From NCBI RefSeq assembly GCF_900188105.1, contig NZ_FZNP01000002.1, positions 310,001 to 374,000 on the forward strand: DNA of 64,000 nt. Direction: 5' to 3'. Shown one piece after another: positions 16,867 to 26,073 of the stretch (within the stretch, counting starts at the first letter, position 1; each line of letters begins with the position of its first letter). The notes under the pieces are model-generated. The model was not told the DNA's origin, did not search any database, and worked only from the letters and a program-made list of their open reading frames with translations. Source of the stretch: Actinomadura mexicana (lineage in GTDB: Bacteria > Actinomycetota > Actinomycetes > Streptosporangiales > Streptosporangiaceae). Made by a program: the position numbers and the translations under genes.

Positions 16867-17634
16867 ATGATCGTCGAGTACATCCGCTACCGCATCGAGC
16901 CGCCGGACGCGGAGGACTTCGAGGCCGCCTACGCGCGGGCCTCCGTCCCCCTCGCCGCCGCTCCCGAGTGCGTGGACTACGAGCTGTCCAGGTGCGTCGA
17001 CGAGCCGTCGTCCTACATCCTGCGCATCTGCTGGACCTCGGCCGACGACCACATGCGGGGCTTCCGGGGCGGCGAGCACTTCCCCGCGTTCTTCGCCGAG
17101 ATCAAGCCGTACGTCCAGCAGATCGAGGAGATGCGGCACTACGAGCGGACGGCGGTGCGCGGCGCCGGATCGTCCGTCCCGACCATGTACGACTGGGCGG
17201 GCGGAGGTGAGGCGTTGGAGCGGCTCACCGAGCACTTCTACGAGAACGTCCTCAAGGACGACCTGCTGCGCCCGCTCTTCGAGCACATGGCCCCGGACCA
17301 CCCGAAGTGGGTCGCGGCGTGGCTCGGCGAGGTCTTCCGCGGGCCCGACCACTACAGCCGCGAGCGCGGCGGCTACCACCACATGGTGCGCCATCACCTC
17401 GGCAAGTCCATCACCGAGGCGCAGCGGCGCCGCTGGGTCACGCTCCTCATGGACGCGGCGGACGAGGTCGGCCTCCCGGACGACCCGGAGTTCCGCGCCG
17501 CGTTCGCCTCCTACATCGAGTGGGGCACGCGCATCGCCCTGGCCAACTCCCAGCCGGACGCCGAGCCGCCCCTCCAAGCCCCTATGCCGCATTGGGGCTG
17601 GGGCGTCGCCCCGCCCTACATCCCCGCCGACTAG
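16867..17634 (+). CDS. ABM-monooxygenase / group II truncated haemoglobin fusion
   Basis: A 255-residue two-domain protein. Residues 1-95 form an antibiotic-biosynthesis-monooxygenase (ABM) ferredoxin-like fold (MIVEYIRYRIEPPDAEDFE...). Residues about 107-240 form a TrHbO-type truncated globin, with proximal-side YHHMVRHHLGK and distal-region FYENVLKDDLLRPLFEHM. Such chimeras are known from Streptomyces, where heme and quinone-type oxidation chemistry has been proposed. Function here may be oxygen or NO handling coupled to oxidation of an aromatic, which is inference. It sits alone behind a 47-bp inverted repeat. Confidence 0.88.
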   Translation: MIVEYIRYRIEPPDAEDFEAAYARASVPLAAAPECVDYELSRCVDEPSSYILRICWTSADDHMRGFRGGEHFPAFFAEIKPYVQQIEEMRHYERTAVRGAGSSVPTMYDWAGGGEALERLTEHFYENVLKDDLLRPLFEHMAPDHPKWVAAWLGEVFRGPDHYSRERGGYHHMVRHHLGKSITEAQRRRWVTLLMDAADEVGLPDDPEFRAAFASYIEWGTRIALANSQPDAEPPLQAPMPHWGWGVAPPYIPAD

Positions 17635-17680
17635 CATCCGGGGCGCTGATCCCCACGCACGGCCTGGGAGGTACTGCACC

Positions 17681-18379
17681 ATGGCGGACCGGGACGACGT
17701 CGCCCTCGACGACCCTGTGGGCGAGTCGCTTCGCGGTCACCACGCGCACCTTGCCCGCCGGCTAGGCCGGGCCGCCACCTACCTGCCGGAGGTCTCGACC
17801 TTCTCGACCGTGTCCGCCGACCCGGAACCGGCGGACTGGGCCGACCTCGCCCGGCTGCTCGGCCGAGGCGAACTCGCCGACATGTTCAGCAGTCCCGCGA
17901 CTCCGCCGCCGGGCTGGGAGCCGGTCTTCGTCCTCGAAGGGCTCCAGATGGTCTGGTCCGGTGGCGGCGAGAGCGAGACCGGCGTGGTGGAACCCGGCGT
18001 TGTCGGCCTGGGTGCGGACAGCGTCCCCGAGATGCTCGACCTCGTCGCACGGACCCGACCGGGGCCGTTCTGGCCGCGCACCCACGAACTCGGCGCCTAT
18101 GTCGGCGTCCGCGACGAGGGCGCGCTGGTGGCGATGGCGGGCGAACGGCTCCGGCCTCCGGGATGGACGGAGATCAGCACCGTCTGCACCGCCCCCGAGG
18201 CGCGCGGGCGCGGCCACGCCGCCCGCCTGATCCGCGCGCTCGCGGCCCGCATCGTGTCCCGGAACGAACGCCCCTTCCTGCACGTGGCCGAGACGAACAC
18301 CCAGGCGATCGCCCTGTACGAACGGCTCGGCTTCAACCCCCGGAGGCACGTGACGTTCCGCGGCTTCCGGGTCCCGTGA
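17681..18379 (+). CDS. GNAT-family N-acetyltransferase (FR47-like)
   Basis: A 232-residue protein with a C-terminal acetyltransferase domain. The acetyl-CoA-binding region reads VCTAPEARGRGHAARLIRAL, and ETNTQAIALYERLGF is the typical motif B. The N-terminal 110 residues are a less conserved partner domain. ATG 17681 has GGGAGG 9 nt upstream. The acceptor substrate is unknown. Confidence 0.85.
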   Translation: MADRDDVALDDPVGESLRGHHAHLARRLGRAATYLPEVSTFSTVSADPEPADWADLARLLGRGELADMFSSPATPPPGWEPVFVLEGLQMVWSGGGESETGVVEPGVVGLGADSVPEMLDLVARTRPGPFWPRTHELGAYVGVRDEGALVAMAGERLRPPGWTEISTVCTAPEARGRGHAARLIRALAARIVSRNERPFLHVAETNTQAIALYERLGFNPRRHVTFRGFRVP

Positions 18380-18480
18380 CCGCCGCGGACGCTTAGGCCC
18401 GTCGTTGTGGGCAGAGCCCGTCGTAGTAGGAAAAGCCCGGCGTAGTAAGCTCTGCGGCGTTCCTGCGACAGGGGAGGTTG

Positions 18481-18540
18481 ATGAATATGGCCCGCGTGGC
18501 GCTTCTTCAGCATGCCCTTGTCCGGGCCGCCCGCGGTTGA
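18481..18540 (+). CDS. Possible 19-residue upstream ORF
   Basis: ATG 18481 opens MNMARVALLQHALVRAARG and stops at TGA 18538, with GGGGAGG at 18471-18477. It precedes the second acetyltransferase gene by 37 bp, as a leader peptide would. Upstream, GCCCGTCGT-type direct repeats (about 19-bp period, 18400-18450) and a GCAGAG/CTCTGC pair could form structure. Translation is unproven. Confidence 0.3.
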   Translation: MNMARVALLQHALVRAARG

Positions 18541-18577
18541 GCGCGGCCCGGTCGTCCAGAACGACCAGGAGCCAGAC

Positions 18578-19129
18578 TTGTCTTCTTCCGACCTGACCAC
18601 ATCAGGCCTGCCCGACTCCGCCCCGGCCGGCGCCGACCCCGCCAAGGCGGGCCCGGCCGACGCGGACCTGACCACGGACCGGCTCGTCCTGCGGCCGTGG
18701 ACGTCCGGCGAGATCGCCGTCGTCCTGTCCGGCGACAGGCCCGCCCATTGGGCGGACGACTTCCCCGCCGAGGGCGACCTCGCCATCGCCGGCTTCATCG
18801 CCGAGCACCCGTCCGCGCTCGGCGAGCACGGCCAGCGTCAGATCATCGAACGGTCCACCGGCCTGGTGGTCGGCGCCGTCGGCCTGTTCTGGCCGCCCGC
18901 CGACGGGGCCGTCGAGTTCGGTTACGGCGTCGTCCCGTCCCGCCGGGGCCGGGGGTACGCCACCGAGGCCGCCCGCGCCATCGTGGCGTTCGCCCTGACC
19001 TCGCCCGGCGTGGACAGGGTCGTCGCGACCGTGGAACCGTCCAACCCGGCGTCGGTCCGCGTCCTGGTGAACGCCGGACTCCGGCTTGTCAGCACGGGCC
19101 AGGATCTCGCCACCTACAGCACCGCCTGA
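18578..19129 (+). CDS. GNAT-family N-acetyltransferase (RimJ/RimL-like)
   Basis: A 183-residue acetyltransferase. An acidic, Ala/Pro-rich N-terminal tail precedes the domain from TTDRLVLRPWTSGEIA. The acetyl-CoA loop is FGYGVVPSRRGRGYATEAA and the motif B helix is EPSNPASVRVLVNAGL. TTG 18578 was chosen because CCAGGAG lies 6 nt upstream; the in-frame ATG at 18512 lacks a ribosome site. A role in acetylating an N-terminus or small molecule cannot be resolved. Confidence 0.75.
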   Translation: MSSSDLTTSGLPDSAPAGADPAKAGPADADLTTDRLVLRPWTSGEIAVVLSGDRPAHWADDFPAEGDLAIAGFIAEHPSALGEHGQRQIIERSTGLVVGAVGLFWPPADGAVEFGYGVVPSRRGRGYATEAARAIVAFALTSPGVDRVVATVEPSNPASVRVLVNAGLRLVSTGQDLATYSTA

Positions 19130-19142
19130 CGGCGGGCCGGGC

Positions 19143-19174
19143 GTGCCGCCCTTCCCCCAGGTGAAGGGCGGCAC
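19143..19174. terminator. Bidirectional terminator hairpin
   Basis: Perfect 11-bp arms GTGCCGCCCTT/AAGGGCGGCAC around a 10-nt loop, located between the convergent ends of the acetyltransferase (19129) and the AhpD-like gene (19193). Confidence 0.8.
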
Positions 19175-19192
19175 GTCCGCTGTCGGGGCCGG

Positions 19193-19663
19193 TCAGCCGA
19201 ACTGGCCGGGCTCGTAGGCGCCGGCGGGCTGGCGGGTGATGACGTTCATCCGGTTCCAGGCGTTGATGAGGGCGATGAGCGACACCAGGGCCGCGAGTTC
19301 CTCCTCGTCGTAGTGCTTGGCGGCGTTCGCCCAGACCTCGTCGGAGACGCCGGCGCCGTCGGCGAGGCGGGTCCCCTGCTCGGCCAGTTCCAGGGCGGCG
19401 CGCTCGGCGTCGGTGAAGACGGTCGCCTCCCGCCAGGCGGCGACCAGGTTGAGGCGCACCGACGTCTCGCCCTTGTGGGCGGCGTCCTTGCTGTGCATGT
19501 CGACACAGAATCCGCAGCCGTTGATCTGGCTGGCCCGCAGCTCCACCAGATGCACCGTCGTGGACGGCAGCGTCGAGCCGGAGACGGCCTTGGCCGCCGA
19601 CTGCATGTACTTCATGAACTTGCCGGCGGTCTCGGTGCCGTAGTAGGGGAAACGGGCGTCCAT
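19193..19663 (-). CDS. AhpD-like carboxymuconolactone decarboxylase-family protein
   Basis: A 156-residue alpha-helical protein with the redox motif CGFCVDMHSKDA, the CxxC plus His arrangement of AhpD-like peroxidase partners. The flanking GKFMKYMQSA and ALIALINAWNRMNV fit the family. It probably serves in peroxide or organic-peroxide detoxification in the cytoplasm. AAGGAG lies 6 nt upstream of ATG 19663. It is monocistronic, ending at a shared terminator. Confidence 0.88.
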   Translation of the reverse strand: MDARFPYYGTETAGKFMKYMQSAAKAVSGSTLPSTTVHLVELRASQINGCGFCVDMHSKDAAHKGETSVRLNLVAAWREATVFTDAERAALELAEQGTRLADGAGVSDEVWANAAKHYDEEELAALVSLIALINAWNRMNVITRQPAGAYEPGQFG

Positions 19664-19977
19664 GGCGATCTCCTTGCCGTGTGGAGGCTTACGCCAGGTT
19701 GACGGGACGGCCGGGCGAGGTGTGACACCCCCCGGAAGTGACCCCCCTCACCTCGCCGGCCCGGGCCGTCGCCGGGCGCGCCGGGGCGGGACGCTGCTCG
19801 ACGACCGCGGCTGGACCCCCGGCCAAATCGGCGACCACATGGCGCTGCTGCCGCGCTCAACCTTCGTGACGGGCGGGTAGGACCACTCCGCCACCCCCGT
19901 TCGGGGGTGGCGTGGGTCACCCGGATGGCCAACCATCCTTCTGACCGGGTGTCCGTGCGGCTACGAGGGAGAAGACC
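19664..19977. other. 314-bp intergenic region with hairpins
   Basis: It divides the AhpD-like gene from the acyl-CoA ligase pair. It contains a strong hairpin, CGCCACCCCCG-tt-CGGGGGTGGCG (19889-19912), and a smaller GGATGG/CCATCC pair with CACCCG/CGGGTG outer arms just before the ligase. A 72-codon open frame at 19662-19880 has no ribosome site and no recognised similarity; I do not call it a gene. Confidence 0.5.
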
Positions 19978-21660
19978 ATGCCCGCAGTCGAGTTCCGCGC
20001 GGCGCGCGACTTCCTGCTCGCGCATCGCGACGACTACGCGACGGCGTACGAGAAGTTCCGCTGGCCGGTGCTGACCGGTTTCAACTGGGCGCTGGACTGG
20101 TTCGACAAGATCGCCGAGGGGAACGACTCGCCCGCGCTGTGGATCGTCGAGGAGGACGGCGCCGAGGCCAGGTACTCGTTCTCGCAGATGGCGCGGCGGT
20201 CGAACCAGGTCGCGAACATGCTGCGCCGGGCGGGGGTGCGGCGCGGCGACCGGATCATCCTGATGCTCGGCAACCAGGTGGAGCTGTGGGAGACCGTGCT
20301 CGCGGCGATGAAGCTCGGCGCGATCATGATCCCGTGCACGCCGCTGCTCGGCACGGCCGACCTCCAGGACCGGCTGACGCGCGGGAAGGCCCGGCACGTG
20401 GTGACCGCCTCGTCCGAGGCCGGGAAGTTCGACGGCGTCGAGGGCGAGTACACGAAGATCGCCGTGGGCGAGCCGGTGCGGGGCTGGCTGCCGTACGCCG
20501 CCGCCTACGAGGAGGGCGAGTCCTTCACCCCCTACGGGATGACGATGTCGCGGGACACGCTGCTGCTGTACTTCACGTCCGGGACGACGGCCAAGCCGAA
20601 GCTGGTCGAGCACACCCACGCGTCCTACCCGGCCGGGCACCTGTCGACGATGTACTGGATCGGGCTGCGGCCGGGGGACGTCCACCTGAACATCTCGTCG
20701 CCGGGGTGGGCGAAGCATGCGTGGAGCAACATCTTCGCGCCCTGGGACGCCGAGGCGTGCGTGTTCATCTTCAACTACACCCGCTTCGACCCCGACCGGC
20801 TCCTCGACACCCTCGAACGCTGCGGCGTGACGAGCTTCTGCGCGCCGCCGACCGTGTGGCGGATGCTGATCCAGGCCGACCTCGGGCGGCTCGGCAGGCC
20901 GCCGCGCGAGGTCGTCGCGGCCGGGGAGCCGCTGAACCCCGAGGTCATCGAGCGGGTGAAGCGGGCATGGGACCGCACGATCCGGGACGGCTTCGGGCAG
21001 ACCGAGACGACCGTCCAGATCGCCAACACGCCCGGCCAGCCGGTCAAGCCCGGCTCGATGGGGCGTCCCGTGCCCGGCTACGAGGTGGTGCTGATCGACC
21101 CGCTGACCGGGGAGCCGGGCGAGGAGGGCGAGATCTGCCTCGACCTGGAGGACCGGCCGCTCGGGCTGATGACCGGCTACCACGGCGACGACGAGCGCAC
21201 CGAGGAGGCGATGGCCGGGGGCTACTACCACACCGGCGACATCGGCTCCCGCGACGAGGACGGGTACATCACCTACGTCGGGCGCGCCGACGACGTGTTC
21301 AAGGCGTCCGACTACAAGATCTCGCCGTTCGAGCTGGAGAGCGTGCTGATCGAGCACGAGGCGGTGGCGGAGGCCGCGGTCGTGCCGTCGCCCGACCCGG
21401 TACGGCTGGCCGTCCCGAAGGCCTACGTCACGCTCGCGAGCGGCTGGGCGCCGGACGCCGAGACCGCCAAGGCGATCTTCGCGCACTGCCGGGAGCAGCT
21501 GTCGCCCTACAAGCGGGTCCGGCTGCTGGAGTTCGCCGAGCTGCCGAAGACGATCTCCGGGAAGATCCGCCGGGTCGAGCTGCGGGCCAGCGAGATCGAC
21601 AAGCATCCCGGGCAGGACGACCGGCCGGCGGGCGAGTTCAGGGAGGAGGACCTGCGATGA
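19978..21660 (+). CDS. AMP-forming acyl-CoA synthetase (medium-chain type)
   Basis: A 560-residue adenylate-forming ligase. ATP-binding P-loop [17 protein letters not shown], the A5 region GFGQTETT, the A7 motif [20 protein letters not shown] and the catalytic lysine region [10 protein letters not shown] are all present. The N-terminal [18 protein letters not shown] recalls medium-chain/ACSM-like enzymes. It activates a carboxylic acid as acyl-AMP and then acyl-CoA. GAGGGAG precedes the ATG. Its stop overlaps the start of the next ligase (ATGA), so the two enzymes are made together. Confidence 0.9.
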   Translation: MPAVEFRAARDFLLAHRDDYATAYEKFRWPVLTGFNWALDWFDKIAEGNDSPALWIVEEDGAEARYSFSQMARRSNQVANMLRRAGVRRGDRIILMLGNQVELWETVLAAMKLGAIMIPCTPLLGTADLQDRLTRGKARHVVTASSEAGKFDGVEGEYTKIAVGEPVRGWLPYAAAYEEGESFTPYGMTMSRDTLLLYFTSGTTAKPKLVEHTHASYPAGHLSTMYWIGLRPGDVHLNISSPGWAKHAWSNIFAPWDAEACVFIFNYTRFDPDRLLDTLERCGVTSFCAPPTVWRMLIQADLGRLGRPPREVVAAGEPLNPEVIERVKRAWDRTIRDGFGQTETTVQIANTPGQPVKPGSMGRPVPGYEVVLIDPLTGEPGEEGEICLDLEDRPLGLMTGYHGDDERTEEAMAGGYYHTGDIGSRDEDGYITYVGRADDVFKASDYKISPFELESVLIEHEAVAEAAVVPSPDPVRLAVPKAYVTLASGWAPDAETAKAIFAHCREQLSPYKRVRLLEFAELPKTISGKIRRVELRASEIDKHPGQDDRPAGEFREEDLR

Positions 21661-23294
21661 ACCTCTCCTACGCGTCGGGCGTCTCGGCCACGCCGCTGCT
21701 CGGCGACACGATCGGCGCGAACCTCGACAGGACGGTCGCGGCGCACGCGGACCGCGACGCGCTCGTCGAGCGGGCGTCCGGCCGCCGCTGGACCTACGAG
21801 CAGTTCTCCGACGACGTGGAGGCCGTCGCGCTCGGCCTGCGCGACCTCGGCGTCGTCAAGGGCGACCGGGTGGGCATCTGGGCGCCGAACTGCGCCGAGT
21901 GGATGCTCGTGCAGTACGCGACGGCCAAGCTCGGGGCGATCCTCGTCAACATCAACCCCGCCTACCGGGTGCACGAACTGGAGTTCGTCCTCAACCAGGC
22001 GGGGATCCGGACGCTGGTCGCCTCGCCGGTGTTCAGGACGTCCGACTACGCGGCGATGATCGAGCAGGTCAAGCCGGAGTGCGCCGCGCTTCGCGACGTC
22101 GTGCTCATCGGCACGCCCGGGTGGGACGCGCTGCTGGAGGCGGGCCGCACGGGCGAACCGGGCGTCCTCGCCGAGATCGGGCGGATGCTCACCGCCGACG
22201 ACCCGATCAACATCCAGTACACGTCCGGGACGACGGGGTTCCCCAAGGGCGCGACGCTGTCGCACCACAACATCCTGAACAACGGCTACTTCGTCGGCGA
22301 GCTGTGCGGCTACGACGAGGAGGACCGCATCTGCGTCCCGGTGCCCTTCTACCACTGCTTCGGCATGGTCATGGGCAACCTGGCGGCGACCAGTCACGGC
22401 GCGTGCGTCGTGATCCCGGCGCCGGCGTTCGACCCGGAGGCGACGCTGGAGGCGGTCGCGGCCGAGCGCTGCACGTCGCTGTACGGGGTGCCGACGATGT
22501 TCATCGCCGTCCTCAACGAGCCGTCGCTCACCGGGCTCGACCTGTCCGGCCTGCGCACCGGGATCATGGCCGGGTCGCCGTGCCCGGTCGAGGTGATGAA
22601 GCAGGTCATCGAGCGGCTCGGGATGAGCGAGGTCGCGATCTGCTACGGCATGACCGAGACTTCGCCGGTGTCCACGCAGACCCGCGCGGGCGACTCGCTG
22701 GAGCGCCGCGTGTCCACGGTCGGGACCGTCCTGCCGCACCTGGAGATCAAGGTGGTCGACCCGGAGACGGGCGTGACCGTCCCGCGCGGCGTGCCCGGCG
22801 AGTTCTGCACGCGCGGCTACTCGGTGATGCTCGGCTACTGGGACGAGCCGGACAGGACGGCCGAGGCCGTCGACACGGCCCGCTGGATGCACACCGGCGA
22901 CCTCGCGGTGATGGACCGGGAGGGCTACGTCACCATCACCGGCCGGATCAAGGACATGGTGATCCGGGGCGGGGAGAACATCTACCCGCGCGAGATCGAG
23001 GAGTTCCTCTACACCCACCCCGACATCGTCGACGCGCAGGTCATCGGCGTCCCGGACGAGAAGTACGGCGAGGAGCTGATGGCCTGGGTGCGGCTGCGCG
23101 AGGGCGCGCCCGGCCTGACCGCCGGGGAGCTGCGCGCGTTCTGCGAGGGCAGGCTCGCCCACTACAAGATCCCCCGCTACGTGCACGTGGTGGAGGAGTT
23201 CCCGATGACGGTCACCGGCAAGATCCGCAAGGTGCAGATGCGCGCCGAGGCCGTGGACATCCTCGGCCTGGAGGACACCGCCGCGCGGCACTAG
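21657..23294 (+). CDS. AMP-forming fatty acyl-CoA synthetase (FadD-like)
   Basis: A 545-residue ligase. P-loop [27 protein letters not shown], and the C-terminal hinge [17 protein letters not shown] with GKIRKVQMR are typical long/medium-chain acyl-CoA synthetase motifs. It differs in class from its upstream neighbour, so the pair probably activates different acids. Translation is coupled through ATGA. The next gene, a GAF-LuxR regulator, starts 54 bp later on the same strand. Confidence 0.9.
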   Translation: MNLSYASGVSATPLLGDTIGANLDRTVAAHADRDALVERASGRRWTYEQFSDDVEAVALGLRDLGVVKGDRVGIWAPNCAEWMLVQYATAKLGAILVNINPAYRVHELEFVLNQAGIRTLVASPVFRTSDYAAMIEQVKPECAALRDVVLIGTPGWDALLEAGRTGEPGVLAEIGRMLTADDPINIQYTSGTTGFPKGATLSHHNILNNGYFVGELCGYDEEDRICVPVPFYHCFGMVMGNLAATSHGACVVIPAPAFDPEATLEAVAAERCTSLYGVPTMFIAVLNEPSLTGLDLSGLRTGIMAGSPCPVEVMKQVIERLGMSEVAICYGMTETSPVSTQTRAGDSLERRVSTVGTVLPHLEIKVVDPETGVTVPRGVPGEFCTRGYSVMLGYWDEPDRTAEAVDTARWMHTGDLAVMDREGYVTITGRIKDMVIRGGENIYPREIEEFLYTHPDIVDAQVIGVPDEKYGEELMAWVRLREGAPGLTAGELRAFCEGRLAHYKIPRYVHVVEEFPMTVTGKIRKVQMRAEAVDILGLEDTAARH

Positions 23295-23348
23295 CTTTGT
23301 CCGCCCCGCCACTTTCGTGACGGGGGTCGCTCAGGGCATTCTCGGAGC

Positions 23349-24170
23349 ATGGGCGATGACGTGGGGGCCGTCCGGGCGGCGGTGCTGACGCTGCAGCGCA
23401 CGACCGGCCTGCCCATGGTGTTCGGGGGCGCCCTCAGCGGCCAGGACCGGCTGGTGATCACCGAGCTGGTCGGCAACAGGACCGACTCGCTGAACGGCCT
23501 CGCGGTGCGCCAGGGCAACGGGCTCGGCGGCAAGGCGATGGCCATGGGACGTCCCGCGTGGGTCAGCAACTACCCGTGCTCGGCGTCGATCAGCCACGAC
23601 TACGACAGGCCCGTCGGGCGCGAGGGGCTGCTGTCGATCGTCGCGGTCCCGATCGTCGTGCGGCGGCGCGTCCGCGGTGTCCTCTACGGCGCGCTGAGGG
23701 AGCCGCTCTCGCTCGCCGACCGCGTCGTCGGCGCGGCCGTGGAGGCGGCCCGCGACCTCGAACAGGACCTCGCCGTCCAGGACCGCGCGGAGGAGGCGCT
23801 GGCGCGGACGCCGCCCGGCACGTCGGCGGCGCGCTGGGAGGAGGTCCGGGCCGTGCACGCCGAGCTGCGCGCCCTCGCCGAGCAGGTCCGCGACCTGCCG
23901 GCCCGCGACCGGCTGCGGGAGGCGTCGCTGCGCCTCGCGGCGGCCGGGCTGGACGAGCCGGCCGGGTCGCCGCGCCCCGTCCTGTCGCCCCGCGAGCTGG
24001 ACGTCCTGTCGTACGTCGCGATCGGCTGCACCAACGCCGAGGCCGCCGAGCGGCTCGGGCTGCTGCCGGAGACGGTGAAGAGCTACCTGCGGTCGGCGAT
24101 GCGCAAGCTCGACAGTCACACCCGGTTGGAGGCCGTGACCGCCGCCCGCCGCGCCGGGCTGCTCCCCTGA
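23349..24170 (+). CDS. GAF-domain LuxR-type transcriptional regulator
   Basis: A 273-residue protein. An N-terminal GAF-like sensor (residues about 15-145, with GLGGKAMAMGRPAWVSNY) and a helical linker precede a LuxR helix-turn-helix (LSPRELDVLSYVAIGCTNAEAAERLGLLPETVKSYL). It may control the ligase pair just upstream; the ligand is unknown. Its last 55 bp overlap the convergent MFS gene. Confidence 0.85.
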   Translation: MGDDVGAVRAAVLTLQRTTGLPMVFGGALSGQDRLVITELVGNRTDSLNGLAVRQGNGLGGKAMAMGRPAWVSNYPCSASISHDYDRPVGREGLLSIVAVPIVVRRRVRGVLYGALREPLSLADRVVGAAVEAARDLEQDLAVQDRAEEALARTPPGTSAARWEEVRAVHAELRALAEQVRDLPARDRLREASLRLAAAGLDEPAGSPRPVLSPRELDVLSYVAIGCTNAEAAERLGLLPETVKSYLRSAMRKLDSHTRLEAVTAARRAGLLP

Positions 24171-25582
24171 TCCTCGCGCCGCGCCGCCCGGTGCCCCGCG
24201 AGCGAGGCGGCGGTCGCGGCGAGCGCCGTCCCGCCGAATCCGAGCATCACGGCGGTGAACGCCGGGCCGTGGCCGCCGGGGACGCCGAGGTACAGGGTCC
24301 CGAAGACGGCGACGCCCGCCACGCCCGCGAGCTGGAAGTTCATGTTGACCAGCCCGCTGAGGTCCGCCGCGTGCCGGTCCGGGACGTGCGCCGTCAGCCG
24401 CCCGAGCTGCGGCGCGAACCCGAACCCGAGGCCGAGGCCGCCGAACCCGAGCAGGACGGCGAGCACCGTCCCGTCCGGGCGGGCCAGCCCCGCCGCGACG
24501 TACACCGACGCGAGCAGCAGGTAGCCGGCGACGGGCGCGCGGGCGGCCAGGCGGGCGGGGAGCCGCGGCACGAGCGCCCCGGCGATCCCGAACGCGGCGA
24601 CCCAGGGCACGAGCACCAGGCCCGAGAACAGGGCGCTGCGGCCCAGCCCGTCCTGCAGGTAGAGGGCGAGGACGAACATCATCGCGTAGAAGGTCCCGGT
24701 GGCCGCGCCGAGGGCGCCGAGCGTCCACGCCACGACCGGGCGGCCGAGCACGCCCAGGGCGAGCAGCGGGGAGGCGACGCGCCGCTGCCGCCTGACGAAC
24801 AGGGCGGCCGCCGGCACGCAGGCCGCGAGCGACGCCCACGTCCACGGCGGCCAGCCAGCCTCGCGCCCGAACAGCAGCGGGACCACGGCCAGCAGCGCCG
24901 CCGCCGACAGCAGGGCCGCCCCGGCGAGGTCGAGGCGCGCGCTTCGTCCGCCCGCGTCGGCCGGCAGCAGCCGCGCGCCGATCGCGAGCAGCACGATCCC
25001 GGCCGGCACGTTGACCAGGAAGACCGGGCGCCAGCCCAGCCCGCCCACGTCGGCCGAGACCAGCACGCCGCCGAGCACCTGGCCCGCGACCGCGCCGCCG
25101 GACAGCGCCACCGCGAGCAGCCCCTGCGCCCGCGCCCGCGCCGGGCCGGTGAAGTGGAGCTGGATGCCCGAGAGGACCTGCGGCACCATCAGCGCCCCGG
25201 CCGCCCCCTGCGCCAGCCGCGCGGCGACGAGCGCGCCGGTGGTCGGGGCCAGCCCGCACGCCAGCGAGGCCGCCGTGAACGCGCCGAGCCCGAGCAGGAA
25301 CATGCGCCGGTGGCCGCGTGCCTGACCGAGCCGCGCGCCGGTCACCAGCAGGACGGCGTACGCGAGCGTGTACCCGGAGACGACCAGTTCGAGAGCGCCG
25401 CCGGACGGCCGCAGATCCTCCCTGATGGACGGACCCGCGACGTTCACGACCGCGATGTCGACGTTGACCATGAACTGCCCGGCGAGCAGCACCGCGAGCA
25501 TGAGGGCGGGCCGCCGGAGGCCGGTGTTCGAGGGCGGAGCGCTCGAAGGCGGAGTGTTCGAGGGCGGAGTGTTCGAGGGCAT
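24116..25582 (-). CDS. MFS transporter, DHA2-like drug exporter
   Basis: A 488-residue membrane protein with about 14 hydrophobic segments. The first helix region has NVDIAVVNVAGPSI, the loop 2-3 motif is ARLGQARGHRRMF, and motif C is in QVLGGVLVSADVGGLGWRPVFLVNVPAG. It probably exports a lipophilic compound by proton antiport. The N-terminus carries a repeat SNTPPSNTPPSSAPPSNT encoded by four 15-bp DNA units (25525-25580). There is no clear ribosome site at 25582, so the true start could lie after the repeat. Confidence 0.85.
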   Translation of the reverse strand: MPSNTPPSNTPPSSAPPSNTGLRRPALMLAVLLAGQFMVNVDIAVVNVAGPSIREDLRPSGGALELVVSGYTLAYAVLLVTGARLGQARGHRRMFLLGLGAFTAASLACGLAPTTGALVAARLAQGAAGALMVPQVLSGIQLHFTGPARARAQGLLAVALSGGAVAGQVLGGVLVSADVGGLGWRPVFLVNVPAGIVLLAIGARLLPADAGGRSARLDLAGAALLSAAALLAVVPLLFGREAGWPPWTWASLAACVPAAALFVRRQRRVASPLLALGVLGRPVVAWTLGALGAATGTFYAMMFVLALYLQDGLGRSALFSGLVLVPWVAAFGIAGALVPRLPARLAARAPVAGYLLLASVYVAAGLARPDGTVLAVLLGFGGLGLGFGFAPQLGRLTAHVPDRHAADLSGLVNMNFQLAGVAGVAVFGTLYLGVPGGHGPAFTAVMLGFGGTALAATAASLAGHRAARREDQGSSPARRAAVTASNRV

Positions 25583-26073
25583 GGCGGACCAACCCCGGCC
25601 GCCGCCACCGGGTTGCAGTGGGGCGGGCCGACGGGGCCTTCACGGGGCCGGTGAACACCGCGGGGCCGCGCGGTCTTCGTCGGATCGGGCCCGGCGACGG
25701 GGTCAGCGGCGTGGGCGCCGTCCAGTACAGATCGGCCCCCGCGGCGCACTGCCTGGTGATGGTCGCGCACGCCGGCTGCGCCGGGCGTGATCGCTCGGCC
25801 GTCCCGCCTCGTTCCCGGGCGGAGACGTCCGGCCCCCGATTCGCACTGAAGACGGTAACACCTCTCCCGGCACGATCGTCGCCGTCCTCACCCCGCCCCG
25901 GAGCAGGTCGCGGCGTCTCCCGGAATCACCTGTCGCAGGCGGGACGACGACCGCCGTTCGACCACCGAAAGTGGCCCGACCTGCGACGCTGTGCTCACAC
26001 CCGAAATCGGACCACTCAGGTGAGCCGATCGTGATCCCAGAGCGGCCTCCTACCCGCCCAAAACCCCGATAGC
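25583..26073. other. 490-bp intergenic region without a convincing gene
   Basis: The region lies between divergent MFS and polysaccharide-deacetylase genes. Open frames are long on both strands because of GC content, but none has a ribosome site and a recognisable protein. An imperfect inverted repeat, AGTGGCCCGA (25970-25979) against TCGGACCACT about 30 bp further on, may be a regulatory site. Confidence 0.4.

Noticed and set aside
19662..19880. 72-codon plus-strand frame before the ligase pair
   Set aside because: No ribosome site, no similarity, and it overlaps the start region of the divergent AhpD-like gene.
23331..25658. Long minus-strand frame across the LuxR gene and the MFS gene
   Set aside because: It overlaps two real genes in other frames, is Arg/Ala/Gly-rich and lacks recognisable motifs. 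Only the MFS frame at 24116-25582 has membrane segments.
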